From contig JACAEN010000008.1 in the NCBI GenBank assembly GCA_013388845.1, forward strand, positions 1 through 64,000: a stretch of 64,000 bases of DNA, read 5' to 3'. Source of the DNA: Chloroflexota bacterium. Its GTDB lineage: Bacteria; Chloroflexota; Dehalococcoidia; GIF9; AB-539-J10. Made by a program: the position numbers and the translations under genes. Of this stretch, positions 47,577 to 56,990 are shown one piece after another. Position 1 is the stretch's first letter. Each line of letters starts with the position of its first letter. The notes below the pieces were generated by a model. That model did not search any database, was not told where the DNA came from, and saw only the letters and a program-made list of their open reading frames with translations.

Positions 47577-48395
47577 CTAAGTTCGATCGGCTTCCTTAGA
47601 AGACTTCTCTTCTGGATGGATTAGCTCGTCCAGAGCTATCTCTTTAATCGCCTCACTATCCAATAATTGAACTGTTACCGTTTCCTTGAGCAAGTTAGCG
47701 CCGATTACCCTGGCTTTACCCCAGGGTGTTAATACCTCTTGTTTCAACTGAGGCATCTTGGCTTTAATAGCGGCATAGTCTTTGCTCTCATATGCCAGGC
47801 AGCAGAGGAGCCGGCCACAGATGCCCGATATCTTCATAGGATTCAAAACTAAGCTTTGTTCCTTGGCCATTTTGATAGATACTGAGGCAAAGCTGGTCAG
47901 GAAATTCTGGCAACATAAAGGATAGCCGCACTTGCCGATGCTCCCCAATAATTTACCCTCATCCCTAGCCTTTACCTGCCTTAGCTCCACCCGCGTTTCC
48001 AGAGCATGGCTCAATTTCCGAACCAACTCCCGGAAGTCCACCCTCTCCTCAGCACGAAAGAATATGGTCAGGCGCTCAACCTGAGAATCATAGCGAGCCG
48101 CTAGCGGCTTCATCTTTAACCCGAGTTGGGCTACCATTTCCTGGCATTTGCTTAAGGCTTCCACTTCCAAGTTCCGCCAGACTTTCTCTATGTCCTCCGC
48201 TTCAGCCCGGCGCACCACTCTCGTCAATTGCTCGTCTGGTTGAGATGGGGCTTCCAGAGTAACGACTTTAGCCACGTCTGGACCATGCTCAGTATCCACC
48301 ACTACATAGTCGGTCACTTGCAAGGCTATCTCACCAGAGTCGCAGTGGACCAATTTTCCTCTAGAGCGGAATTTGACTCCAATTATGTTAGCCAT
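47577..48395 (-). CDS. PSP1/RicT (YaaT)-like protein
   Basis: MANIIGVKFRSRGKLVHCDSG; GSIGKCGYPLCCQNFLTSFASVSIKMAKEQSLVLNPMKISGICGRLLCCLAYE. Confidence 0.93.
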   Translation of the reverse strand: MANIIGVKFRSRGKLVHCDSGEIALQVTDYVVVDTEHGPDVAKVVTLEAPSQPDEQLTRVVRRAEAEDIEKVWRNLEVEALSKCQEMVAQLGLKMKPLAARYDSQVERLTIFFRAEERVDFRELVRKLSHALETRVELRQVKARDEGKLLGSIGKCGYPLCCQNFLTSFASVSIKMAKEQSLVLNPMKISGICGRLLCCLAYESKDYAAIKAKMPQLKQEVLTPWGKARVIGANLLKETVTVQLLDSEAIKEIALDELIHPEEKSSKEADRT

Positions 48396-48397
48396 CG

Positions 48398-48486
48398 ACG
48401 TGTAAATCCTAAACTCTAATTTCTAAGCCCTAAACAAACTCAAAATCCCTAATTGTTTAGGATTTCGTATTTAGTGCTTAGGATTT
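48398..48486 (-). repeat. AT-rich dispersed intergenic repeat
   Basis: Reverse complement AAAATCCTAAGCACTAAAT...GATTTTGAGTTTGTTTAGGGCTTAGAAATTAG matches 41213-41350. Confidence 0.75.
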
Positions 48487-49469
48487 TCCCTCCTGGGTAA
48501 ATTGAGCATCAGCCGTTCCCAGGCTAGACGGGGATTAACATTCTGGGAGATTTCCTCCTGCAACAAGCAAAGATTAGCCAGAAACCCTTCAATCTCGCTC
48601 AGAGTTAATCCCCGAGCCTGTTCTTTCAGAGCCGTCTCATAATCCACATTGATGATGGCTTCCTGGCAACCACTTTTAATGAGCATCAAATCACGCCACC
48701 AATCGAGCCAAATCTCTATTATTTCTGCCCCGGCTCGCCTGTTCTGGGTAAATTGGTTTGCTAGCTCCTGGGCATAGGCAAACCTTTGCTCTAAGCCGGC
48801 ATTCGCCAAGGAGACCAGTTTAGCTATCCTTTGAGAGCGTTGCTCCAATACATCCTCATTAGCTAAAGCCAACAATGCCCAGCCCAGGCGACCATGGCAT
48901 AATCGAGCCAGGAGCTTGGCTTTATCAGCCTCAACGTTATATGACTTGATGAGTATCTCTTGCACCTGCTCTGATGGCACAGGCTTCAATTCCAGCCACT
49001 GACACCGGGAAGTAATTGTCGGCAAGAGGCGTTCTTCCTCAGCTGCCAATAAAAGCCAAACGACCCTGGGCGGTGGCTCTTCCAATATCTTGAGCAAGGA
49101 ATTGGCTGCTTCAGTGGAAAGAAATTCAGCGTCGTCAATGATAAACACCTTACACTTACCCTCATATGGGGGCAGATTAGCTAAGTGCTGCAGCCCTCGA
49201 ATATCATCAATGCCAATCTCCGTTCTAGAATCCAAACCAATAGGGGTGACATCAGCATGCTTGCCCTCCAGGATTCGCTGGCAGGAACGGCATTGACCGC
49301 AAGGCAGTTCGGGTCCATCGCAATTTAAGGCTTGAGCTAGATTGAGAGCTAAAGTCCCCTTCCCCACATGCCTTGGCCCTACTAGAAGATAGGCGTGAGC
49401 TACAGAATTGGTCTTAAGGCTGTAGTCCAGCAAAGATAGAATTTTGTCCTGTCCTATGACTTGCCACAT
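48471..49469 (-). CDS. holB: DNA polymerase III delta' subunit
   Basis: MWQVIGQDKILSLLDYSLKTNSVAHAYLLVGPRHVGKGTLALNLAQALNC; CGQCRSCQRI. Confidence 0.93.
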   Translation of the reverse strand: MWQVIGQDKILSLLDYSLKTNSVAHAYLLVGPRHVGKGTLALNLAQALNCDGPELPCGQCRSCQRILEGKHADVTPIGLDSRTEIGIDDIRGLQHLANLPPYEGKCKVFIIDDAEFLSTEAANSLLKILEEPPPRVVWLLLAAEEERLLPTITSRCQWLELKPVPSEQVQEILIKSYNVEADKAKLLARLCHGRLGWALLALANEDVLEQRSQRIAKLVSLANAGLEQRFAYAQELANQFTQNRRAGAEIIEIWLDWWRDLMLIKSGCQEAIINVDYETALKEQARGLTLSEIEGFLANLCLLQEEISQNVNPRLAWERLMLNLPRRENPKH

Positions 49470-49470
49470 G

Positions 49471-50796
49471 TTAAATCAGGTCCAGGTTCATCAAATCCTG
49501 ATAAGTTTCCCGTCGCCGAATAAGACGCGCTTGCCCTTCTTTCACCATAACTATAGCTGGCCTGGGCAGGGCATTATAATTGCTCGACATAGGTATGCAA
49601 TAGGCGCCGCAGACTGGAATAGCTATGATGTCACCGGGCTGCACTGAACCCAAATTGATATCCCTCACTAATATATCACCGGACTGACAGAGCTTGCCAG
49701 CAATAGTAACCACCTCTCTTTCCGCCTTCGAAGCTTTGTTAGCCACCAGAGCCTCATATTTGGCTCCGTAAAGAGCCGGGCGGATATTGTCGCTTATGCC
49801 GCCGTCAACACAGACATATTTCTTTATGCCCGGTATCTCCTTTATCGCCCCAACCTTGTATAATGCCACCCCGACCTGGCCGACAATCGCCCTGCCGGGC
49901 TCGATAATGAGCCGAGGACGACCCAACCCCAGTTCCGAAACAAGACTATTCAACTTGCCAGTCACAGCCCGGGCATACTCAGCTATCGTGGGCACCTTAG
50001 AGTCCATAGTGTAGGGAACGGCAAAGCCGCCACCGATGTCGAATTCGCTAAGGTTAAAGCCAAATTTTCGGCCCATTTCCTGGGCAAAGCGCAGCACCAG
50101 CTCTATAGCCAGTTCGTAAGGCTGAATCTCGGACACCGGAGAGCCAAGATGAAAATGAAAGCCTAAAAGGTTGAGGTTGGAGGCTGACAAAGCCTGCCTT
50201 ACTGCCTCTTCAGCCTGCCCGGTCGCCAAAGGAAAGCCAAATTTGCTCTCTATCGTCCCGGTCGTAGTATATTGGTGAGTGTGGGGGTCGACCGCCGGAG
50301 TGAGGCGAAGCAAAATATCTTGCCTCATCCTCCTTTCCTTGACCAGCTTGTTAAGTAACTCAAGTTCATAAAAGTTGTCCACCACAATTCTGCCCACTCC
50401 CCAATCCAGAGCCAGATTCAGCTCTTCTGGCGTCTTGTTGTTGCCGTGGAAATAGACCTTGCCCAGAGGAAAATCCACGGAGTGGGCGATGCTGAGTTCT
50501 CCTCCGGAGACAACGTCGAGCCCCAGGCCTTCTTCCTTAAATACAAAAGCCAAAGCTCGGTTCAGGAAGGCTTTGGAGGCATAAATGACTAGAGTATCAG
50601 GATAATATTTGCCGAACTCGTCTTTAAATTCTCGGCACTTGTGGCGGAGGGTGATTTCGTCGAAAAGATAGAGCGGTGTGCCGAATTCCTCAGCCAACTC
50701 CACAACATCGCAGCCACCAATAAGGAGGTGACCTTTTTGACTTATTTCAGCGGTTAGGGGGAAAAGGGCTAGCCTGGGCACCTTTCTTGCGTTCAT
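49471..50796 (-). CDS. lysA: diaminopimelate decarboxylase
   Basis: YASKAFLNRALAFVFKEEGLGLDVVSGGEL; FHFHLGSPV; EPGRAIVGQVGVALYKVG; CQSGDILV. Confidence 0.95.
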   Translation of the reverse strand: MNARKVPRLALFPLTAEISQKGHLLIGGCDVVELAEEFGTPLYLFDEITLRHKCREFKDEFGKYYPDTLVIYASKAFLNRALAFVFKEEGLGLDVVSGGELSIAHSVDFPLGKVYFHGNNKTPEELNLALDWGVGRIVVDNFYELELLNKLVKERRMRQDILLRLTPAVDPHTHQYTTTGTIESKFGFPLATGQAEEAVRQALSASNLNLLGFHFHLGSPVSEIQPYELAIELVLRFAQEMGRKFGFNLSEFDIGGGFAVPYTMDSKVPTIAEYARAVTGKLNSLVSELGLGRPRLIIEPGRAIVGQVGVALYKVGAIKEIPGIKKYVCVDGGISDNIRPALYGAKYEALVANKASKAEREVVTIAGKLCQSGDILVRDINLGSVQPGDIIAIPVCGAYCIPMSSNYNALPRPAIVMVKEGQARLIRRRETYQDLMNLDLI

Positions 50797-50905
50797 GCTG
50801 ATATGGTAGCTGGTAATGCTCGATAAGTCAAAAACGACTGGACGAAGTCCTTGCCCTCGCCCATCACCCTGAGAGCAAGAATAAATTACCTACACGACAG
50901 TCCCA

Positions 50906-52165
50906 CTAAGCAAGCTGGGTCATCAAATAGAGGCTGCCTATGCTGGCGGCTAGCAACAGCGGGGTTAATACCAAGCCCACTCGGAAGTATTGCCGCGGTC
51001 TGATGTCCAAACCTCTCTGCCGCAGAAGAACTATCCAGAGCATGGAAGAAAGGGAGCCCACAATAGTGAGATTAGGACCGAGGTCGGCACCCAGAATGGC
51101 GGCATAAATAAAGCTGGGGGCAGGTAAAGAATTGGCGACACCCAAGCTGGATACGGAAACCATCATCATTGACCAGTTGTTAATTAAATTGGAGCCCAGA
51201 GCATTGCCCAGGGCAACAGTCGCAATGCCTCTAAACGATTCCTGAGGAAAGGACTGCGCCAGGGCGTTTGCCAGAGCAGCGATGACGCCGCTATTTCCCA
51301 GCCCTTTTACCACCACAGCAAGGCTGAAGATAAAGAGCAAAATAGACCAGGATATGCCCGAACCTATCTCTCGGAGATGGAGGCGACGGAACGCTAATCC
51401 CCCACTTATTAGCAGCAATCCCCCTCCCAGCGCTGCCCAAAAGAGGGGTAATCCATGAACAGAGATTGCCAGATAAGCTACGGCAATAAATCCCAGAGCC
51501 AGACAGGTGTACTTGAAAAAGACATCTCGAGACGGATAAGTTAGCGTATTAGCTTTAAAATCAGCGGAAATCTCATGGCGGAAAAGAAGACGAAAAACGA
51601 GCATGTTCACTCCAATACCCACCAGACTGGGTAGCAGAAGATAGCGCAAATACTCGCCAAGGGTGAGGTGAAAGGCGGTAAAGGGCAACAAGTTCACGGG
51701 ATTAGACACCGGCAAGAGTAGAGAAGCAGTATTGGCGATAAAGGCACAGGTAAACACATAGGGCAAGGGGTTAAGCTTTAACTTGCTGACCATGGTGAAA
51801 ACAATGGGGGTTAATACTAAAGCAGTGGCATCGTTAGAGAGGAATGCTGTGATTACGGTTCCTAAGGCAAAAATGGTGAAGAACAGAACCTGACCCTTCC
51901 CTTTCGCCACGTTTACCGCTTGGTAAGCACTCCACTGGAAAAAGCCCGCCTTCTCCGCAGCTACACATATCAGCATCAGCCCCAGAAAGAAAAGCAAAAT
52001 AGGAGCAACCTCCTGTAACACAGCCAGTAATTGCTGTGGCAATACCTGACCACTAATTAACATCAGGCCTGCACCGATGGCTGCTGCTGTGCCCTCGTTA
52101 AGTGGCTTGGGACGCAGCATTATCAAAACCACGGTGATCACAGAGATAGAAAGAGCAATCCACAT
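50906..52165 (-). CDS. ArsB/NhaD-superfamily anion/ion transporter
   Basis: Multi-TM; FLSNDATALVLTPIVFTM; NTASLLLPVSNPVNLL; GADLGPNLTIVGSLSSMLW. Confidence 0.85.
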   Translation of the reverse strand: MWIALSISVITVVLIMLRPKPLNEGTAAAIGAGLMLISGQVLPQQLLAVLQEVAPILLFFLGLMLICVAAEKAGFFQWSAYQAVNVAKGKGQVLFFTIFALGTVITAFLSNDATALVLTPIVFTMVSKLKLNPLPYVFTCAFIANTASLLLPVSNPVNLLPFTAFHLTLGEYLRYLLLPSLVGIGVNMLVFRLLFRHEISADFKANTLTYPSRDVFFKYTCLALGFIAVAYLAISVHGLPLFWAALGGGLLLISGGLAFRRLHLREIGSGISWSILLFIFSLAVVVKGLGNSGVIAALANALAQSFPQESFRGIATVALGNALGSNLINNWSMMMVSVSSLGVANSLPAPSFIYAAILGADLGPNLTIVGSLSSMLWIVLLRQRGLDIRPRQYFRVGLVLTPLLLAASIGSLYLMTQLA

Positions 52166-52192
52166 TTCTTCACATACCCTGGGTATAATCCA

Positions 52193-52240
52193 AAAGCAAA
52201 GAAGCTATCCCCGTTTAGAGATAGCCCCTTTGCTTTTTAC
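52193..52240. terminator. bidirectional terminator hairpin
   Basis: caaagaagctatccc-cgttta-gagatagcccctttg with T-rich runs on both sides. Confidence 0.7.
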
Positions 52241-52254
52241 TTTTCCAGGCTTAA

Positions 52255-52329
52255 CTACTTCTTGGATTTCTTGGCCTTCGGCTTAGCTGCCGCTTTTGCG
52301 GCTTTCTTAGCGGGCTTACTGCACGCCAC
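52255..52329 (-). CDS. 24-aa Lys/Ala-rich small protein (below ORF-track cutoff)
   Basis: GTG start after AAAGGAGGTGAGATAAA; (M)ACSKPAKKAAKAAAKPKAKKSKK*. Confidence 0.55.
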   Translation of the reverse strand: MACSKPAKKAAKAAAKPKAKKSKK

Positions 52330-52508
52330 TTTATCTCACCTCCTTTTTTCTATTCAGTGTCATCCCCTAATCCACTATCATCACCACAAAAACACTTCAT
52401 ACGTTTATTTTCTCATACTTTTGAAGTTTGTCAATAGTACTTTTGCCGAGGTTGTCTAGTAACCTATTTGCGTGAGGGTTTTGACCCTCGTGGTTCCCTA
52501 GCTTTCGC

Positions 52509-53585
52509 TCAGAGCTTTAGTTTCGCTATTACAGCGTCGGCGACCTGGCTGGTGCCCACAGCGGTGGACGGGTCGAGCTTCAAATCATAGGTGAGGTTCT
52601 TGCCTTCAGCTATGACGTCAGCTATAGCCTTTTCCAGCCTATCGGCGCTATCCTTTTCTCCCAGATGACGCAGCATCATCACCCCGGAGAGCATCATAGC
52701 CATGGGATTGACCTTATTTTGCCCGGCATACTTGGGGGCGCTGCCATGGGTAGGCTCAAAGATAGCCACCTCGTCCCCGATGTTGGCTCCCGGCGCTACG
52801 CCCATGCCACCAACCAAACCAGCACAGAGGTCGGAAATTATGTCGCCGTACAAATTGGGCAGCATGAGGACGTCAAACATCTGAGGCTTCCTGACCAGTT
52901 CCATGCAGGTTGCATCCACGAGCATATCGCTAAACTCTATGTCGCTATATCCTTTAGCTACTTCACGAGCAGTATCTAGAAACAGTCCATCGGAGAACTT
53001 GAGTATGTTAGCCTTGTGAACTGCGGTGACCCTCTTCCTGCCGTTCCGTCTGGCATATTCAAAGGCAAATTTGACAATTCGCCGGCTCGCTGTTTGAGAT
53101 ATAATCTTCAGGCTCACAGCAGAGTCTTTTCTTAGCTCCTTTCCCGTGGCATCGTGCACCAAGTCCAGCAACTGCTTGGTTGCTGTGTCACCCTTGGCAA
53201 ATTCGATGCCAGCATAGAGGTCTTCGGTATTTTCCCTGACCACCACTATATCCACGTTTTTGAATGGCGTATTTATACCGGGATAAACCTTGTAAGGACG
53301 AAGGCAAGCATAAAGGTCTAACTTCTGCCTCAAAGCGACATTGACGCTCCGGAAACCCGTGCCTATGGGTGTGGTCACCGGTCCCTTAAGGGCAACTTTG
53401 TTTTTCCTTAGGGACTGGAGGGCACTTTCAGGAAGGGGGGGGCCAAACTTCTCCTGAGCCTGACTGCCTATGATAACAGTGTCCCACTGAAACTTGACCC
53501 CCGTAGCTTCCAGCACCCGCCGTGTCGCCTCAGCCACTTCAGGGCCTATGCCATCGCCAGGGATAAAAGTTATTCTGTGCTGCAT
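52509..53585 (-). CDS. NAD-dependent isocitrate/isopropylmalate dehydrogenase family (isocitrate-type motif)
   Basis: ITFIPGDGIGPEV; GFRSVNVALRQKLDLYACLRPYKVYPG; NLYGDIISDLCAGLVGGMGVAPGANIG. Confidence 0.92.
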   Translation of the reverse strand: MQHRITFIPGDGIGPEVAEATRRVLEATGVKFQWDTVIIGSQAQEKFGPPLPESALQSLRKNKVALKGPVTTPIGTGFRSVNVALRQKLDLYACLRPYKVYPGINTPFKNVDIVVVRENTEDLYAGIEFAKGDTATKQLLDLVHDATGKELRKDSAVSLKIISQTASRRIVKFAFEYARRNGRKRVTAVHKANILKFSDGLFLDTAREVAKGYSDIEFSDMLVDATCMELVRKPQMFDVLMLPNLYGDIISDLCAGLVGGMGVAPGANIGDEVAIFEPTHGSAPKYAGQNKVNPMAMMLSGVMMLRHLGEKDSADRLEKAIADVIAEGKNLTYDLKLDPSTAVGTSQVADAVIAKLKL

Positions 53586-53613
53586 CCCTTATATCGTAAC
53601 ATAACTCCGAAAA

Positions 53614-53652
53614 GAGATTCTTCGCCCCGATAAGTCAGGGCTCAGAATGACA
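53614..53652. repeat. interspersed palindromic repeat gagattcttcgccccgataagtcagggctcagaatgac
   Basis: Same family as 24219-24295. Confidence 0.8.
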
Positions 53653-53664
53653 AGTGGAATGGAC

Positions 53665-54204
53665 TTAATTCTCTAGGTTGAAGCCCTTATGCTTTTGTAT
53701 GTACGGGATAAGCCCACCCTCTTTAAGGATGGCGGACATTATTGGCGGCATCTTGCTACAGCTTAATGTAATACCCGAGGTCAGATTAGCAATCTTGCCA
53801 CCGGTCACATCTATTTCCAGCTCATCGCCGTCGCTGATCTTATCAGTATCGCAAAGCAGGACCGGCACACCCTGGTTTACGGCGTTCCGGAAAAAGATGC
53901 GGGCTGCCGATTTGGCTAGAATAGCGCCCACTCCTGACATTTTGATTACTACCGGGGCATGTTCTCGGCTGGAACCCAAGCCGAGATTTTTGCCCGCCAC
54001 CAAGATCGCTTTGCCTGCACCCACTGCTGACAAAGTCCTTACTCTTGAGGCAAATCCAGGCATAGCATCCTCCAGAACATGCTTGGCGAGCTCAGATAAG
54101 TTGCTCCGCAGATGGGCAAACCTGCCGGGGATAATATCATCAGTGGAGATATTATCCCCCAATTTAATAGCTTTACCCTTAAGCACCAAATCTGGCATTG
54201 TCAC
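53665..54204 (-). CDS. 3-isopropylmalate dehydratase/homoaconitase-type small subunit
   Basis: GKAIKLGDNISTDDIIPGRFAHLRSNLSELAKHVLED; GKNLGLGSSREHAPVVIKMSGV. Confidence 0.93.
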   Translation of the reverse strand: MTMPDLVLKGKAIKLGDNISTDDIIPGRFAHLRSNLSELAKHVLEDAMPGFASRVRTLSAVGAGKAILVAGKNLGLGSSREHAPVVIKMSGVGAILAKSAARIFFRNAVNQGVPVLLCDTDKISDGDELEIDVTGGKIANLTSGITLSCSKMPPIMSAILKEGGLIPYIQKHKGFNLEN

Positions 54205-54211
54205 CCTTCCT

Positions 54212-54295
54212 GCAAACCAAAAGCCAAAGACAAAAAATCAAAATGACAAACCAAAGTGCAAAGCTTTTGCATTTTGCATTTTAGCTTTTGCCTTC
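54212..54295. repeat. AT-rich palindrome-like intergenic spacer
   Basis: aaagccaaagacaaaaaatcaaaatgacaaaccaaagtgcaaagcttttgcattttgcattttagctttt. Confidence 0.5.
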
Positions 54296-55552
54296 CATAA
54301 CCTCCCTGGGGTCAGTAATCTCGCCCCTTATAGCTGAGGCAGCAGCAGTAGCCGGGCTAGCCAAGTATACCATAGCCTCAGGATTGCCCATTCTGCCCTT
54401 GAAATTGCGATTAGCGGTGGAAAGGCAAACCTCGCCATCTCCCAACACCCCCTGGTGAAGACCAAGGCAAGCAGCGCAACCCGGCGGCAAAATCGTTGCT
54501 CCAGCTTCAAGCAAGCTCTGGATATATCCTTTCTTCATAGCTTGAATGAGCACCTGCCTCGAAGCTGGCGCTATAAGCAGCCTGGTGCCGGGATGCCTCT
54601 TCTGACCTTTAAGAATCTCAGCAGCCACAGCTAAATCCTCCAGACGCCCGTTAGTGCAGGTGCCAATAAATGCCTGCTGAATCTTGACCCCCTTTGCTTG
54701 AGCCACGGGACGAACATTATCCACAGCATGAGGGAGAGAGAGCATTGGCTCGAGCTGGTTGAGATTCACAGATATGACCCGCTCATAGTTGGCCTCGGCA
54801 TCAGGATATAGTGGCTGGTATTTATCACTCCGGTCATGTTCTCTGAGGAAGTCGCGGGTGATTTTATCGCTGGGAAACAAGCCAACTTTGGCTCCGGCTT
54901 CCACAGCCATGTTAGCGATAGTGAGACGCTGCGACATAGTCATCCGAGCCAGGGCCTCGCCACCAAATTCCAAAGCCTTATAATTAGCACCATCAACACC
55001 AATCTGACCAATGAGATACAGAATTAAGTCTTTGGCATAAACTCCCCGAGGGAAGACACCCTTGAGCTCAATGAGAAAACTTTCCGGCACCCGAAACCAG
55101 GTTTTGCCCAGAGCTAAGGCGACGGCAACATCGCTGGAACCCATGCCCGTGGCAAAAGCCCCTAAAGCCCCAGCGGTAACAGTATGAGAATCCGCACCCA
55201 CAATGATATCCCCGGGATTGGCGAAATTTTCCGCCACCAACTGGTGACATACACCATCGCCGACCTCGTAGATGCGACAGCCTGTTTCCCTGGCGAAGCG
55301 CCGCAGAAGAATATGGTCATTAGAAAGCTGCTGAGCGGGGCTAGGAGCAGCGTGGTCCAGAAATATTATTGTTTGTTGCGGCTTGGCCAGAGCTGCAAAA
55401 CCACTTTCCTTGAACTGCCTTATGGTGAGGGGCCCAGTAGTGTCCTGGACAAAAGCCCAATCCACGTCAGCAATAACGACATCCCCAGCCTTAGCTTCAC
55501 TATGCGACTTAAGGCTGAGAATTTTCTCGGCTAATGTCTTGCCCACCCTCAC
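54281..55552 (-). CDS. 3-isopropylmalate dehydratase/homoaconitase-type large subunit
   Basis: GDVVIADVDWAFVQDTTGPLTIRQFKE; IVGADSHTVTAGALGAFATGMGSSDVA; IGTCTNGRLEDL; PPGCAACLGLHQGVL. Confidence 0.94.
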   Translation of the reverse strand: MRVGKTLAEKILSLKSHSEAKAGDVVIADVDWAFVQDTTGPLTIRQFKESGFAALAKPQQTIIFLDHAAPSPAQQLSNDHILLRRFARETGCRIYEVGDGVCHQLVAENFANPGDIIVGADSHTVTAGALGAFATGMGSSDVAVALALGKTWFRVPESFLIELKGVFPRGVYAKDLILYLIGQIGVDGANYKALEFGGEALARMTMSQRLTIANMAVEAGAKVGLFPSDKITRDFLREHDRSDKYQPLYPDAEANYERVISVNLNQLEPMLSLPHAVDNVRPVAQAKGVKIQQAFIGTCTNGRLEDLAVAAEILKGQKRHPGTRLLIAPASRQVLIQAMKKGYIQSLLEAGATILPPGCAACLGLHQGVLGDGEVCLSTANRNFKGRMGNPEAMVYLASPATAAASAIRGEITDPREVMEGKS

Positions 55553-55587
55553 TATTTTAATCGCTTCCTTCTGCTATAATCAATAAC

Positions 55588-56466
55588 ATGTCTGATTACA
55601 AACCAAGCAAGCTGGGCTCCACCCAATGTGGCAAGAGCACCTTTCACTGGGGCAAGCGTACCTACGTCATGGGGGTGATAAATGTTTCCCCAGATTCTTT
55701 CTCCGGCGATGGACTGGCCGATGTCGAAGGAGCCGCAGCCAGAGCAAAACGCTTTGTCCAGGAAGGAGCTGACATAATTGACATCGGCGGTGAATCCACC
55801 CGCCCTGGCTCCACTTCAATTTCAATCGAGGAAGAACTACGGCGGGTGATTCCTGTTGTGGAAAAGTTGGCCAAAGAGATATCGGTGCCATTGAGTGTAG
55901 ATACCTACAAGCTAGAAGTAGCCCATCAGGCTTTGGATGCGGGAGCCAACATGATAAACGACATCTGGGGATTGAAAAAGGAATCCATGCTAGCTATGTT
56001 AGCCGCCCAAAAAGGTGTGCCAATTGTTGTAATGAGCAATCAGCGTGACTCTCCGTGCCAAGACATTATGGCAGCGGTTATTTCCGATTTGAAAAGAGCC
56101 ATTCAGCAAGCATTAGCTGCCGGAGTGCCCTGGGAGAATATCATCATTGACCCGGGCATAGGTTTCGGTAAGACACAGGAGCAAAACCTGGAGATTCTGC
56201 GCCGCCTAGAGGAACTTAAGACGCTGGGCAGACCTATCCTTCTGGGTAGCTCACGTAAGTCTTTTATCGGCTGGGTGCTCGACCTAACTCCGGAAGAAAG
56301 GAGTAAGGGAGTGGCATTCCTGCCACCTGGCGACCAGCGGCTGGAAGGGACAGCAGCCACCATAGCCATCGGCATCGCCAAAGGCGCTGATATTGTTCGG
56401 GTACACGATGTCAAAGAGATGGTACGCGTGTGTCAGATGAGCGATGCTATTGTGAGAGGCGTGTAA
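55588..56466 (+). CDS. folP: dihydropteroate synthase
   Basis: MGVINVSPDSFSGDG; IDIGGESTRPGSTSI; GSSRKSFIG. Confidence 0.97.
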   Translation: MSDYKPSKLGSTQCGKSTFHWGKRTYVMGVINVSPDSFSGDGLADVEGAAARAKRFVQEGADIIDIGGESTRPGSTSISIEEELRRVIPVVEKLAKEISVPLSVDTYKLEVAHQALDAGANMINDIWGLKKESMLAMLAAQKGVPIVVMSNQRDSPCQDIMAAVISDLKRAIQQALAAGVPWENIIIDPGIGFGKTQEQNLEILRRLEELKTLGRPILLGSSRKSFIGWVLDLTPEERSKGVAFLPPGDQRLEGTAATIAIGIAKGADIVRVHDVKEMVRVCQMSDAIVRGV

Positions 56467-56471
56467 GCGAA

Positions 56472-56990
56472 TTGGCTATCGCCTATCTTGGTCTGGGCTC
56501 AAACTTGGGAGAACGGGACGAAAACCTCTGCCAGGCTTTGACAATGCTTTCTCAGAAGGTAAAAGTTGAGAGGATTTCATCCGTTTATGAGACAGAGCCG
56601 GTCGGCTATGAAGAACAGCCGTTGTTTCTCAACTTGGTCTGCCGCATTACCACTGATTTGGCTCCTGACGAGCTTCTTCATCTCGCCAAAGAAATTGAAA
56701 CAGCGATGGGCAGAGTCCCCAGTTTCCCCGGCGCCCCTCGCATTATAGATATAGACATCCTGTTCTATGACAACAAGATTAGGGAAACCCCGAACTTAAC
56801 TATACCGCACCCCCGCTTAAAAGACCGGGCTTTCGTCCTGATACCACTAGCTGAAATCGCTCCGGACTTGGTTCATCCCAAGCTGGGCAAGAGCATTGCC
56901 CAATTGGCTAAAGATGTTAAAGGACAAGAGGGAGTGCGAAAGTACGAAGGAGGATTAGATGTATCAGATATTTGTGGAAGAGCACTTTGA
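56472..56990 (+). CDS. folK: 2-amino-4-hydroxy-6-hydroxymethyldihydropteridine diphosphokinase (start around LAIAYLGLGSN)
   Basis: AYLGLGSNLGERDENL; ETEPVGYEEQPLFLNLVCRI; PRIIDIDILFYDN; HPRLKDRAFVLIPL. Confidence 0.95.
   Translation: MAIAYLGLGSNLGERDENLCQALTMLSQKVKVERISSVYETEPVGYEEQPLFLNLVCRITTDLAPDELLHLAKEIETAMGRVPSFPGAPRIIDIDILFYDNKIRETPNLTIPHPRLKDRAFVLIPLAEIAPDLVHPKLGKSIAQLAKDVKGQEGVRKYEGGLDVSDICGRAL

Noticed and set aside
53678-54337. 219-aa plus-strand ORF
   Set aside because: Antisense to the leuD-like gene and spacer; no family resemblance.
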